Shown piece after piece: positions 19,550 through 29,416 of a stretch of DNA of 64,000 nucleotides; position 1 is the first letter of the stretch; each line of letters begins with the position of its first letter. The position numbers and the translations under genes were made by a program. This DNA comes from Caulochytrium protostelioides (taxonomy: Eukaryota > Chytridiomycota > Caulochytriomycetes > Caulochytriales > Caulochytriaceae), in the NCBI GenBank assembly GCA_003615045.1, contig ML014172.1, positions 35,886 through 99,885 of the forward strand, read 5' to 3'. A model generated the notes under the pieces. It made no database searches. It saw nothing but the letters and a program-made list of their open reading frames with translations, and had not been told where the DNA came from.

Positions 19550-20914
19550 TCATGACGCGGCGCGGAAGCGCCACGCAATGAGCGTGCCGTCCGAAGCGCC
19601 GGTGAGACATCCGCCGCCGGGGAGGCGGGCGAGACTCACCACTGGCGCGGGCCCGCCCTGCGCCCATGCGCGCGGCCAGTCCGTGACCAATCCATACCGC
19701 CCTGCGGCGGCGCTCCCGGCCGCGCGGAACCGCCAAACGGCGCTGGGGTCGCCAGCCGTCCAGGCCACGAGGTGGCCGCGCTCGCAGGGCGCCACGACCC
19801 ACGGCGCCGCCGCCGACGCTGCCGCGGGCGCCGCGTCCAGAAAAAGCGGCGAGGCGAGCCGGTACGTGGAGTGCGCGTGGCCCGCGTACTGTGCCTCGCT
19901 GGCGCCCGTCGCCACGTTCAGCTGCACGACCACGGCCTGCCGCGGCGCGACGGCGGCGGCGGCAGCGGCAGGATGGGCCGGCGCTGGCGCTGATGGCGAC
20001 GCGATCGTGCTGGCAAGGATGCTGGGTGTCCGGGGCTCGGCCGCGGCCCCGGGGGACGGGCACGCGTCGCCGTAGCCGTAGCCGACGCCGGTGACGGGCG
20101 CGCCAACCGCGTCCGCATGGAGGCATCCCATGCGCAGATCGTAGGTCCGCACGATGCCGTCGAGCGCGCCGGCCACGATGATGCCCGCGGCGCCGGCGGC
20201 CGTCGTCGGCACCGCGAGGCTCGTGACGGCGTCGGGGGCGGACGGCAGCCGCTGCACGGGCGCCTCGCCGGCGCTCCGCGGGTCCCACAGCAGGACGGCG
20301 CCGTCGGCGCCGCCGCTCACGATCAGGGGGCCCACGGACGGCGGGCCGGCCATCGCGACGGCGTTCGCGCCGCCCGCCGTCGTCATCGCCGTCGTCATGA
20401 CGGTCGTCGTCGTCGTCGTCGTCGCCGTGGCCATCGTCGGCGCGCCGCCGGGGCCCACCCGCGCGTGGCCGTCGCCGAGGCCATGGCCGTGCGGCCAGCG
20501 GCGCGCCGGCGCGTCGGGCCGCCGCACGTCCCAGAGCTGGAGGTAGCGTCCGCGGTCGATCGCGGCGAAACACGCGTCGTCGGCCGCGAGGGCCAGCGCG
20601 TGCGGCGTCGAGGAGGAGGACGCCGTCGCCGCCGCCGCCGCCGGGGAAGCGGCCGCCAGCGCGGCGCCGGATCCTGAAAACGTCTGGACGGCGACCGCCG
20701 TCGCGAGGTTCACGAGGGTGACGCCGCCGGATCCGCCGCTCGCGCGAGGGACGACTGACGCCGCGAAGCGGCCGCCGGCGACGAGGGCATACGTGCCGAG
20801 CGCATTGACGGCGACGGCCTGGATCGGTGGCGCCGTCGCCGCCGTTGCTGACGACAGCGACGGCGGCAACGGCGCCGCGGCAATCACCTGCGGCACCAGC
20901 GGCGGCGGGGGCAT
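19550..20914 (-). CDS. WDR83: WD40 protein WDR83/MORG1
   Basis: Seven-bladed WD40 scaffold of the MORG1/WDR83 family, found in spliceosomes and as a MAPK scaffold. The 454-residue protein aligns blade by blade: a blade ending YLQLWDVRRPD, a blade ending GAVLLWDPRS, then the diagnostic stretch DAVTSLAVP..., IIVAGALDGIVRTYDLRMG and the following GAPVTGVGY. Last come ASEAQYAGHAHSTYRL and a final blade GGCLTGASDGTLIAWRF. I start at ATG 20912-20914, because the frame further upstream has no ATG. Loops between blades are expanded with Ala/Thr-rich sequence, including a Thr7 run near residue 170. It lies on the same strand as CWF19L1, its 3' neighbour. Confidence 0.88.
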   Translation of the reverse strand: MPPPPLVPQVIAAAPLPPSLSSATAATAPPIQAVAVNALGTYALVAGGRFAASVVPRASGGSGGVTLVNLATAVAVQTFSGSGAALAAASPAAAAATASSSSTPHALALAADDACFAAIDRGRYLQLWDVRRPDAPARRWPHGHGLGDGHARVGPGGAPTMATATTTTTTTVMTTAMTTAGGANAVAMAGPPSVGPLIVSGGADGAVLLWDPRSAGEAPVQRLPSAPDAVTSLAVPTTAAGAAGIIVAGALDGIVRTYDLRMGCLHADAVGAPVTGVGYGYGDACPSPGAAAEPRTPSILASTIASPSAPAPAHPAAAAAAVAPRQAVVVQLNVATGASEAQYAGHAHSTYRLASPLFLDAAPAAASAAAPWVVAPCERGHLVAWTAGDPSAVWRFRAAGSAAAGRYGLVTDWPRAWAQGGPAPVVSLARLPGGGCLTGASDGTLIAWRFRAAS

Positions 20915-21467
20915 CGCCGCAACACGCGCTAGGGTCCCGCGGCGGACCAGTCGACGCGGCAGACGATAGACGGCGTCGATAGCACGCGCAAACAAGGAGG
21001 ATTCACGTTAGCGGGCCCCAGATCAACCACGACCACCACCACGACCACCACGATGAGGGGTGGTGCATCGTTTATGGGCGATACGCTTATTCGGCGACCC
21101 GTGGCTCGACCGTTGGAGCCGCGCAAACGTGCGAGACGCCGGTGTGACGCTTGAGCACGCCTCGCTTTCTCGCTATCTCCGCCTCGCCCACCGGCGGCAC
21201 CCGCCGCGCCCATCAGCCCGCGCCACGACCCTCCTTGAAGCCCCGAGTAGGGGTCGCTCGCGCCGGTCAGAAGGCCCGAAGTCAAAACGCGACGCCGATC
21301 CTTCGCACGTCGGGGGGGAAAAGAGCACCGCGACGGCTTCATCGGGGTCATCCGGCAGGACCCCTTCCCATCGATCGGCAAACACACCAAGAGAAAGAGA
21401 AAAGATACACAATACACAAAATACACAGTACACAATAAAGAGTCGAGGCACACCGGCAGGAGAGAGT
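20915..21467. other. Intergenic between WDR83 and the AA9 gene
   Basis: Upstream region of WDR83 and 3' region of the AA9 LPMO. Contains a GTGGT triplet-like run near 21027-21060 and an A/C-rich ACACAAAATACACA segment at 21408-21436 that may lie near the AA9 transcript end. No gene seen. Confidence 0.4.
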
Positions 21468-22736
21468 CTAGTAGCCCTTCTTCCTCCAGCGCTTGCAGCG
21501 ACGCGTGATATTGCCGCTGCCGCTGCCGGCGCCCGGGGCACTCGTCGTGGACGGCGCTGGCGGAACCGTGCCCGAAGCCGATCCCGTGCCGGCAGCCGCG
21601 GCGCTCGTGCTGGAAGGCGCGGGCGGGGCCGCGTCCGATTCGGTGCCCGTCGCCGTCGGCATGCTCGTGCTGCTGGCGCCCGCCGCGGCGGTGCCGTCGG
21701 GCATCGGCGCAGCCGTGGTCGACGCGGCGACAGCGAGAGAGCGCGTCGTTGCGGACGCCGACACCGACGCCGGCGCCGACTCGGACGCCGACGCCGGCGC
21801 GGACGTGGACACGGCGGCGGTGGCGGCGGAGGCGGCGCTCGGGGACCCCGTGACGCCCGGCATGACGGTGGCGCGGTTGCGGGTGACGGTGGCCGAGCCG
21901 GAGCTCAGGCCGTAGTCGGTGCCGTCGCCGGCGCCCGGGATGCCGCCACCCGGCGTGGCCGGGCCGCCCGTGCCGCTCCAGACCGGCGGCCCCGGGAGCG
22001 TGTAGGACTTCAGGTCGGCATAGATGTTGGTCGTCTTAGGGATGTCCGTGTAGAACGCGGTCGCCGGGATGCCCGGCAGCTCGGCGGGCGCGGAGGGATC
22101 ACCGCCCGTGACAATGAGGTTGATGCACTGCGGATACGCTTCCGTGAAGTTGTCCTTCTCGGCGCCGTGGAGGGCAATGATCTCGTGGCGCAGCACATAC
22201 TCGCCGTCTTTGATGCCCTTCGGGAGCGTGATGGTCCATGCCGACCCCGCCGCGAGCATCTCGTCGGTCGCCCAGAGACCGGCCTTGCCCGGCACTTTGG
22301 ATGCCTCGATCATGCCCTTCTCGTCGAGCTTCACAAACTTGAGCGACGTGGCCTCGGCCTTCGCGCAGGGCCCGTTGCAGCTCGCCAGATAGTCCATCAC
22401 GACGCCGTGGTGGGTGTCGGGCCACTTGGACCGCTGGACCGTGATCTTGGTGCCGGCCTTGACGGTGATGCTGTTCTGCGCGGGCGTCGCGTCCTTGCCG
22501 CAGACAATGTCGGGCTTGGCGAACGCGTCGTTGACCACGGGGCTGCCGTTCATGCCGGCCTCCACCTTCCAGCCCACGACGCCCGGCGGGTTGAGGTTCG
22601 CTTCCTTGGGGTCATACCCCGGATGTCCGTAGCCGTCGTAGACGACCTGCAGTACGATCCCGTGGGCATCGGCGCACGTGGCGACGAACGCGGCCGCCAG
22701 GGCCGCGAGCGCCGCCGTCCGGGCAAGCCAGTTCAT
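21468..22736 (-). CDS. Secreted AA9 lytic polysaccharide monooxygenase
   Basis: Copper oxidase that cleaves cellulose or hemicellulose chains outside the cell. The protein has 422 residues. A signal peptide (1-24, ending CADA) leaves His25 as the mature N-terminus, giving the copper histidine brace with His109/His110 in WPDTHHG and axial Tyr201 in AYPQCINL. Other AA9 marks are NPPGVVGW, PDIVCGKDA, the LWATDEM region, YVLRHEIIALH (His184) and the late LKSYTLPGPPVWSG. After about residue 265 comes a Gly/Ser/Thr/Ala-rich linker of about 140 residues without a CBM1, ending in a short basic tail (CKRWRKKGY). Intronless. AA9 is mostly described from Dikarya, so its presence beside a flagellar gene is notable. 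Confidence 0.95.
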   Translation of the reverse strand: MNWLARTAALAALAAAFVATCADAHGIVLQVVYDGYGHPGYDPKEANLNPPGVVGWKVEAGMNGSPVVNDAFAKPDIVCGKDATPAQNSITVKAGTKITVQRSKWPDTHHGVVMDYLASCNGPCAKAEATSLKFVKLDEKGMIEASKVPGKAGLWATDEMLAAGSAWTITLPKGIKDGEYVLRHEIIALHGAEKDNFTEAYPQCINLIVTGGDPSAPAELPGIPATAFYTDIPKTTNIYADLKSYTLPGPPVWSGTGGPATPGGGIPGAGDGTDYGLSSGSATVTRNRATVMPGVTGSPSAASAATAAVSTSAPASASESAPASVSASATTRSLAVAASTTAAPMPDGTAAAGASSTSMPTATGTESDAAPPAPSSTSAAAAGTGSASGTVPPAPSTTSAPGAGSGSGNITRRCKRWRKKGY

Positions 22737-24224
22737 CGGAGGAACACCGATACGTGGAAAATCAGAGACGAAGATGCGGCGGTAGGCTCAATGAAGGCGG
22801 AAAGGGGAGTCGGACACCGCCGGATGATGGTCACTCCGGATGATGGATCAATGAGCGTGGTAGGTGAGACTCATCATCGAACCGGCATTCCCGCTTCTTG
22901 CATGTCCTTAGGCCGTTCGCGCCATCATCACCTACCAGCACTAGAAAAGAAAACGGTCAGACGGAGGCCGTCCGCCGGATCGGCGACATCTATATGGGCT
23001 CGCGCAGAGCCTATGCATGCCACGGATCGTGACTGTCGGGCCTGGCCACACCCCATCGACGAGTGACCCCGTGACGCATCTGGCCTTCACAGGGCCACCG
23101 CAGGACACGGTGAGGGGTCGGCTGCGACGCCTGACCACGACGGCGAATCACGCTGAGCGCACGCGAAAGGCACCACGTCGCCCAGGTCCAGAGGGAGGCG
23201 CCGTGGTCACCACCCAGGGCCCCCGCCGTGGTGTCGCCTAGCACAACGGCACTGGACGCGATGCGGTGGCAACGACTGGCGCTTCGCCGGGTATGAGCCG
23301 CGTTTAGGGGGCACCTCATGCGGGTGTCGCCCACAGCGCCGTGGCGACGGCGACGCCTGCATTGCCAGCACCCGCGTTCCGCGGCCTGGGTCCACACCAC
23401 GTCTGCGCCTTCTGACACCAGACCGAACCATCGAGCCGAGTGGCTAATGGGGATGGGCCGTCCAGGGGCCCTGCATCGATTTTTTTGTCCGTGACTATGC
23501 CTTTTTCTCTTCTTTTGATGCATCACCACCGTATGGCACAGACCCCGCACCAGCCATTCTCTGCTTGATCCGCATGATACTCGGAGACGCCTCCTTTCAG
23601 CGGTTTCTCTGTGGGATCACCGACGGTCTGTCGAGAGGATCCTTGGGTCGAGGGAGGGATCGGCTGCTGGGCCGGTTGCCGGCGGACGTCTTTCGCCTGC
23701 GGGGGTTCCACCCCATCGAGCCTCAGGAAAAAGAAAAAAGCAACAACAACGAGATCATCTCCATCATCGAGGCGGACCCGAACCGATACTTCCCAACGAC
23801 CGTGCCGCTGCCACCGTGAGGGCATCAGCGAGCGAGTGCCGATCGATGCCACGGATCCTCCCGTCGGAAACCGCCTCGTCGCTATCGGTTGAGATCGTGT
23901 TTTTGCATGAGACGGTCGTGGATGCGATGGATGATTGCACTTCGAGCACAGGGTCGATTGAGCCCTGCGAGGTCCTGGTGGCGTGACGCCTGCGCATCCA
24001 TGTGATGAGAACGGAAATCAAGTCAATAAATAGAAAAGGAATGGAGGCTGAAGAGAACTGCGTAAAAAGAGGGAGTGAGGGCAAGAAGCGGGGAGACAGG
24101 GGACGCGCTCGAGTTCAAGTGCATGCACGAGCGAGAGCACGCGGTCCCGGGTGGCGTTAAGAGGCGCGCATTGGAGAGCGGATGGCGGAAGAGCATGAGG
24201 AAGGCGAAGCCACAAGCAGGCTGA
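22737..24224. other. Intergenic, AA9 promoter and 3' region of the membrane-protein gene
   Basis: 1.5 kb. Open frames on both strands are short and lack family features; the 84-codon plus frame at 23565 is not supported. An A/G-rich stretch at 23728-23750 and a CATATAG-like element near 22990, on the strand of the AA9 gene, are the only visible landmarks. Confidence 0.4.
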
Positions 24225-25316
24225 CTACTGGGGGAACGTGGGCGACGGGGGCGAGTCCGGCGCGTTGGACTCCTTCTCCTCGTCGTGGTTCATGAGCGTC
24301 TTCTTTTCATCGACCTGGGAGCCGACAAACGGCACCGAGAAGAACGAGGCTTCGGAGGTCGGCACGGCCGAGAAGCCCGCGCCGGCGATGAGGAAGCTCT
24401 TGACGAGGGTCGTGAGCCCGTGCATCAGCACGAGGGCCGCAACGCCAATGACGGCGCCGAGAAGGAGCGCGAGCGGGATGCGGAGCCAGGACGGCGCGGC
24501 GGCGTACCAGTCGGCGGCGCGGGTGCGGAACGAGCTGTGCGCGCGGCCGCGGCCCTCGGCCTTAGTGTTGTACGCGGCGGGGTGGACGGCGTCGTCGACG
24601 GCGGCGGCCGCGAGCGAGGCGGCGTCGGCGCTGTCGGCCGAGGCGCCCGAGGCGAGCAGGGCCTTGGTGGCCGCGGTGGCGCCGCACGGCGCGCTGCGGG
24701 AGATCTCGCCGGCGGGCGAGATTTCAATCAGCTGCTGGAGCAGCTCGGTCTGCTCGACCTGGATGCCGTTGATCTCGACGATGCGCTCGGCAATAATGAT
24801 CTGGGTCAGCTCGACGCCCTCGATCACGGCCTGGCGGGCGTGGGCAAACACCTGGATGTCGACGATCCCGACATCGAACGCGCGCGCGAGCTCCTCGGGG
24901 TCGTGCTTCAAGCCGTCCTCGGTGATGCCGACGACCATGCCCGCGTTCACCTGGAGACGCGAGACGCCCATGGGCACGATCTCGCCGTTGACGACGACCT
25001 CCTTCTTGGCGGCGTCCACGTCGAACATGATAATGACATCGGTGGTGCGCGACGCCAGCGGCGCGACCGCGGCGTCGTCGTTCGTGAGCAGGTCGTCGGG
25101 AATATCGATCAGCGCGTCGAAGCGGGACACCTTGACGGCGAAACGGCCGTGCTCGTGCAGCTTGCCGGCAGCATACAAGTCGAGCGACGTCTTGTGGAAG
25201 TCCACAATCGCCGGGTCGGCGTTCGCGAGGGCCTTCGGCATGGCCACGGCCATGGCGTGGTGGCTCATGGAAAGAGCCATAAAGACGGCCGAAGCCATCC
25301 ACGATGCGAGCTTCAT
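24225..25316 (-). CDS. Predicted type I membrane protein, unknown family
   Basis: I do not recognise it. The 363-residue protein starts at ATG 25314-25316 with a signal peptide (about 1-23, ending HHAMA). A lumenal or extracellular part of about 250 residues follows, with alternating hydrophobic strands (TDVIIMFDVD, KKEVVVNGEIVPMGV, LTQIIIAERIVEINGIQVEQ). Next is an Ala-rich stretch and one membrane helix near 281-303 (LALLLGAVIGVAALVLMHGL). A 60-residue tail ends in an acidic, Pro-rich cytosolic segment. Only one Cys lies in the mature ectodomain, so it is not a disulphide-rich module. The strand-rich part could be a beta-sandwich, which is inference only. Coding quality is good: no internal stops and hydrophobic periodicity throughout. 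Confidence 0.75.
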   Translation of the reverse strand: MKLASWMASAVFMALSMSHHAMAVAMPKALANADPAIVDFHKTSLDLYAAGKLHEHGRFAVKVSRFDALIDIPDDLLTNDDAAVAPLASRTTDVIIMFDVDAAKKEVVVNGEIVPMGVSRLQVNAGMVVGITEDGLKHDPEELARAFDVGIVDIQVFAHARQAVIEGVELTQIIIAERIVEINGIQVEQTELLQQLIEISPAGEISRSAPCGATAATKALLASGASADSADAASLAAAAVDDAVHPAAYNTKAEGRGRAHSSFRTRAADWYAAAPSWLRIPLALLLGAVIGVAALVLMHGLTTLVKSFLIAGAGFSAVPTSEASFFSVPFVGSQVDEKKTLMNHDEEKESNAPDSPPSPTFPQ

Positions 25317-25489
25317 GATGATCGAGAGAACGGGGGGGAGAGAGCGATGGATACACAGACAGACAGAGGCCTAGAGAAGGATCAAGTCGCTGGAGAGAGC
25401 GGAACCTGTATCAACAGCACGGGGGATGGATAGACAGTATAGACGTGACGCTAAAGCAGAGCAGGCAGAAAAGCGTGGAACCGCCGAGA

Positions 25490-25503
25490 TGATATAAGGA
25501 TCT
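25490..25503 (-). promoter_or_regulatory. TATA-like element
   Basis: Read on the minus strand, a TTATATC sequence lies about 180 bases before the start of the membrane-protein gene. It is a weak match, reported only because such elements are scarce in this GC-rich DNA. Confidence 0.25.
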
Positions 25504-26367
25504 CGTCGTTCGAGGTTCGTGGACAGCAGAATTCAAGGAAGCAGACGACCAAATGATATATCAATCGGGGGAGGGGGTTGCGGTGGGTCGAGCGCGAATG
25601 GCGGTTGGCGGTTGGCGGAAGGGAGAAATCGGGTGGGGACGAGGAGGATTTTCTACGCCAGCAAGCGAGGAAAAAATGAAAAGGATCCGCCGAGATTGAG
25701 GCGCCACACGAGGGAGAGAACGTAGGAGCCGTCACCGGAAAATGTCTTTCCTCGATGGCGTCAAGGGCTTGGGAAGGGAGAAAACGGGGTCAACTCCGCC
25801 GGAGGTAGGTGTACCAAGACGGCCACGAGAAAACAGAAGCACGCCGGCGACAGCAGGACAACCAGCAGACGACGATAAACCAAGGAGCGAAGCTGAATCA
25901 AGGGTGGTCGCGCGTCAATTCAAATTACAGACGATGCGGGTGGTATGCTTGTCCGTGGATCGGAACCTCTCCGGGCCTGTCCACAGCCCGACCCATGCGC
26001 CGCCGATGCTTGAGATGGCCCCCTCTTCCTGCTCGGCCGATCCAGCCCAGAGCTATATATGTGCGTGGCCGGCGGCCCCCACCGCGCCGGACGGCGGGTA
26101 AGGGGGCGGGGCAGTCTCAGCGTGTGCGGAGCCCGGCAAGACGGCTGGCGGTGGCAGCAAGGGCGCTCGAGAAGGGTGGTGGGGATGGCCGCCACGGCCG
26201 CCTTCGCGCCGCGCGGTAGGTTCCGGGCGTCACCATTCTGCCGGCCGTGCGGCCGTGCGAAGCCGCAGGTCACCCAAGGCCTCCACCGCCGCGCCGCACA
26301 CGGCACACGGCACACCCGACGGCGGCGCGCGCACGGCGACCGCGGTTCGCTCCGTGCCACAGGCCGT

Positions 26368-26400
26368 ACCGGCACCGGCACCGGCACCGGCACCGGCACC
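26368..26400. repeat. ACCGGC hexamer array
   Basis: Five to six near-perfect copies of a six-base unit in the gene-poor region. Confidence 0.8.
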
Positions 26401-27050
26401 TGCAGCAGCGGCAGCCGCCGCGGCATCGGCCGTGGCGGCATCGGCCGTGGCCACCGTGGCCGCCGCGGTCGCGGCCTGCCGTCACGGGACACGAGGGCGC
26501 GGCAGGCCATCGGACGCGCCACGTCGGCCAAGGCCCCAGGGTGCAGCAGGCAGCGACAAGCCCGAGCATTCCCATCATCTCCCGCCGTTTCCAAGACCGA
26601 GCTCTCGAGGCCGCTGGGCGGGCATCACGGCGACCGGGTGGGGCCGGTGGAACCCCGGGGAGGTGGCATCACACCCGCAACGACAGCACAGCTTAGACCT
26701 CTGCCATGTCTGCCCAAGAAAAAAAAGAAACCCACCCCAGAAGATGCCTTCATGTGAGGCCGCCGCGACTGGCCCTTTGGCGCTCTGCGAGATGCGACGG
26801 GGGGTGGGCGGCGGCGGCGGTCGGGCCGCAGCGGAAGTCGCCGTCGCTGACTTCGCAACGAATTCTGAATGAATAATTGATGTTTTCCTTTTTTTTTTCC
26901 TTTGGCTGGCCGCTTATCGTGCCCGGGGCGAATGCATCGCGGCGGCGGCTCGTGATCAATGCTGACGTCGACCCCGCGTTCCACGCGGCATCCAAGAATG
27001 GCGCAACGACGCGATCCCGTGCCCGTCGTCCTGCCGTCCATGAGGCCCCT

Positions 27051-27081
27051 TGCCGTCCCCGTCGCCGTCCCCGTCGCCATC
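27051..27081. repeat. GCCGTCCCCGTC array
   Basis: About two and a half copies of a 12-base unit, itself a variant of a GTCGCC hexamer, in non-coding DNA. Confidence 0.7.
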
Positions 27082-28614
27082 GAGAAAGACAGGGATGGCG
27101 ACAAACGAGCGGCCAGGGCCCCGTCGTCCACGACCGAATGCCAGCAACAGCGGATGCGGCGCCTTCCGCTCCTCTCGCCTTCTCCCATGCGCGACGACGT
27201 GACGGCGGGCAGAGACATCGGCCCGACCCCTGAACCGCGCCTCTCAGACGGCAGGACCAGGGCGACGACGCTGCCAACGGGAAGGGCTCCGAGGGGGCCA
27301 TCGGGACGTGTCCGACGTGCCGCGGCCACCGCCAGGGCGGCCACGTCGGGGAGGGCGACGCAAGAGCTCAGCGGCGGCCACCAACGCCAGCGCGCGCGCA
27401 AAGGTCCGTCCCTCGCAAGCGCGCGTGTCAAGACGCAGCCGATCGCCGTCGCGCCGGTCCGCGCAACAATGGCTCGTGACGGGTCGTATCGACGCCATCA
27501 TCGCCCTCGCCACCGCGCACCGACAAATTCCCCTTCCAAATTTAAGGCTCGGCTGCAGGCATCGCTTTGAAAGGCCCGGGAAAGGAAGAGAGAGGGAAGC
27601 CCGCCACCGCGAGGATGGCGCAGCAGTTCCCGAACACCAAGGGATCTCAGCACCGAGATCGCGACGGCGATCATGCCGACAGCCGCAGCCGAGTTTTTCA
27701 ACCCCCGTCACACGCCGCGGGGTATTTCGTTCCATTCAATTTTCCGGGCGTCGCCGGTACGGCCGGAGCCACGACAGACGGCGTACCACGTTCGGTGGAG
27801 CACACTGCGGGGCCGTGTGTGAAAGAGACGTCTTGGAGAACGTTCTCGGGTCCTACAGACGGGCCATGCCCAGCAGCGGAATGGCACATCGCAGCGGGTT
27901 TGTCATGAGGCTAGAAATCGGGTCGCACCTAAGCGCAAAACACACAACAGGTCTGGAACATGGACGCTTCATTGTGGACGCCTGCTTCGACAACGTGTTT
28001 TCTACTAAGGAACACGTTCTGCCTCCAGCGATCGGATGATCATCGCGAGTGTTCATCGCAATGCTCAAGCCTAGTGCGCTCAGTGGCAGTGTGCTCGTGG
28101 CATGGCAACGTCATGACGATGATGGGGGACTGCCGAGCGGCGATTGGCGTCAACGCGTGAAAATGATATTCGCATCGTGACTTCTCTGAACTTGTTTTCA
28201 TCAGTGCCTCCTAAATCAAGTTTAAACGAGCTTTGATCTTCCTATTTATTCATAAAGAACACCATTTTACGATCGTGAGCACGATCCAGGCAGTCACTGG
28301 TTTTTTTTTTGCATTTGGATGGATGCCACTGACGTCGGCGTTATCGATGATGGATGCTTCACGCGAAGCGGCCATCAACACAGCCGTGCTTACGCGTATC
28401 GAGGTGGACCGGCCGGACTTTGTCTGTACTGACAGTCTGTCAATTGCAGGCCGAAGACTCTTCGTTTCCCTGGACGCCCTGCACGTGATCGTTGCGACGT
28501 GCGACGTGTTCACCCGGGGGAGGAGCCTTTGCTTCCCCGGCGGAGTCGATTTGCTCCCAAGGAGCTGGAGTCGGTTGGCTGGGTCTCGGCGTCGGTGTGC
28601 GGCTGCCCCTGAGG

Positions 28615-28680
28615 AGCTGGAGTCGGAGTCGGAGTCGGAGTCGGAGTCGGCGTCGGAGTCGGAACGGAGTCGGAGTCGGT
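28615..28680. repeat. GAGTCG hexamer array
   Basis: About nine copies of GGAGTC/GAGTCG with two interruptions. On the minus strand it would encode Ser-Asp repeats, on the plus strand Glu-Ser repeats. No supported gene covers it. Confidence 0.85.
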
Positions 28681-29332
28681 TTGCTCGCGTGGCCCATGAC
28701 GCGGTCATTTGGCTCATCTCGGGCAATCCACACCATTTTCTTTTTCCAGAGTCCCGCCCGTCCGCCAGGCCGCCGGCTCCAGGGTCCCCGCTGCCGGCCC
28801 TTTCAGACGCGTCTGGGCCGTCCACGCTGTCGCGCGCGCCCGCGGGTGCGACGCCCGAGGCCGCCGCCCGGTCACGGAGGATGGCGGCAGCGGCTGGCGG
28901 CGGACGACGACTCCGGGTCCGGCAACGAGTATGGCGCTCGGCCACGGCCAGCACGAGGTCGCTACGGCCGCTGCCGGCGGTGCGTCCTGCCGCGCTGCAC
29001 GCTGCACGCGCCGCATGGCCGTGCCAGGCGAGGCCATGCGTGAAGGCACGGCGCTCGCCAGCTCCCTGCGCTGGCAAAGCCTTCGCCATCCCCCATCGCA
29101 CGGGCATGCGCTGACGCTACGGCACTCGGGCCCGATGATTTGATGGATGCTTCTCGAACGGCCACCGAGGAGCGTTGCTGCTCGTCGTCGACGTCGTCGT
29201 CCGTTCGCTGCTCGCCACCTCGGCTCCCCTGCTGCTCGGCGCTGCTCCGGTGACACGCGACCTGGTGCGAGTGAGACCCTTGGCGACCCAGCGACCCCTT
29301 CCCCGCTGCCTGGCGCCCGTTCCGACTCCGAC

Positions 29333-29364
29333 TGTCCGACTGTCCGACTGTCCGACTGTCCGAC
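29333..29364. repeat. Four exact copies of TGTCCGAC in the RLI1 leader/promoter
   Basis: Four perfect 8-base tandem copies end 52 bases before the RLI1 start codon, preceded by two TCCGAC half units. The position suggests the 5' UTR or core promoter. Confidence 0.9.
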
Positions 29365-29416
29365 ACTCCCCCCGTCGCTTCCCCGTCGTCCACCCGCCCC
29401 GTCGCCCGCTGCCACC

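Larger units (their letters stand above)
25317..29416. other. 4.1-kb gene-poor region
   Basis: Lies between the divergent membrane-protein gene and RLI1. The many open frames on both strands are Arg/Pro/Ala-rich GC artefacts, interrupted by lower-GC islands (25440-25700, 26690-26900, 28150-28330). It holds several simple arrays (26368-26400, 27051-27081, 28615-28680, 29333-29364) and an orphan TATATA at 26052-26059. Two opposing frames at 28250-29107 (minus, 285 codons) and 28320-29114 (plus) encode only low-complexity sequence, with a Ser-Asp run from the GAGTCG array. I do not call either. Confidence 0.5.

Noticed and set aside
21060..23066. 668-codon plus-strand frame over the AA9 gene
   Set aside because: Arg/Gly-rich antisense frame; the AA9 protein on the other strand has all catalytic residues.
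28250..29107. Opposing frames of about 280 codons on both strands with Ser-Asp or Glu-Ser repeats
   Set aside because: The repeats come from the GAGTCG array; neither side shows a conserved domain, and both are equally open because of composition.
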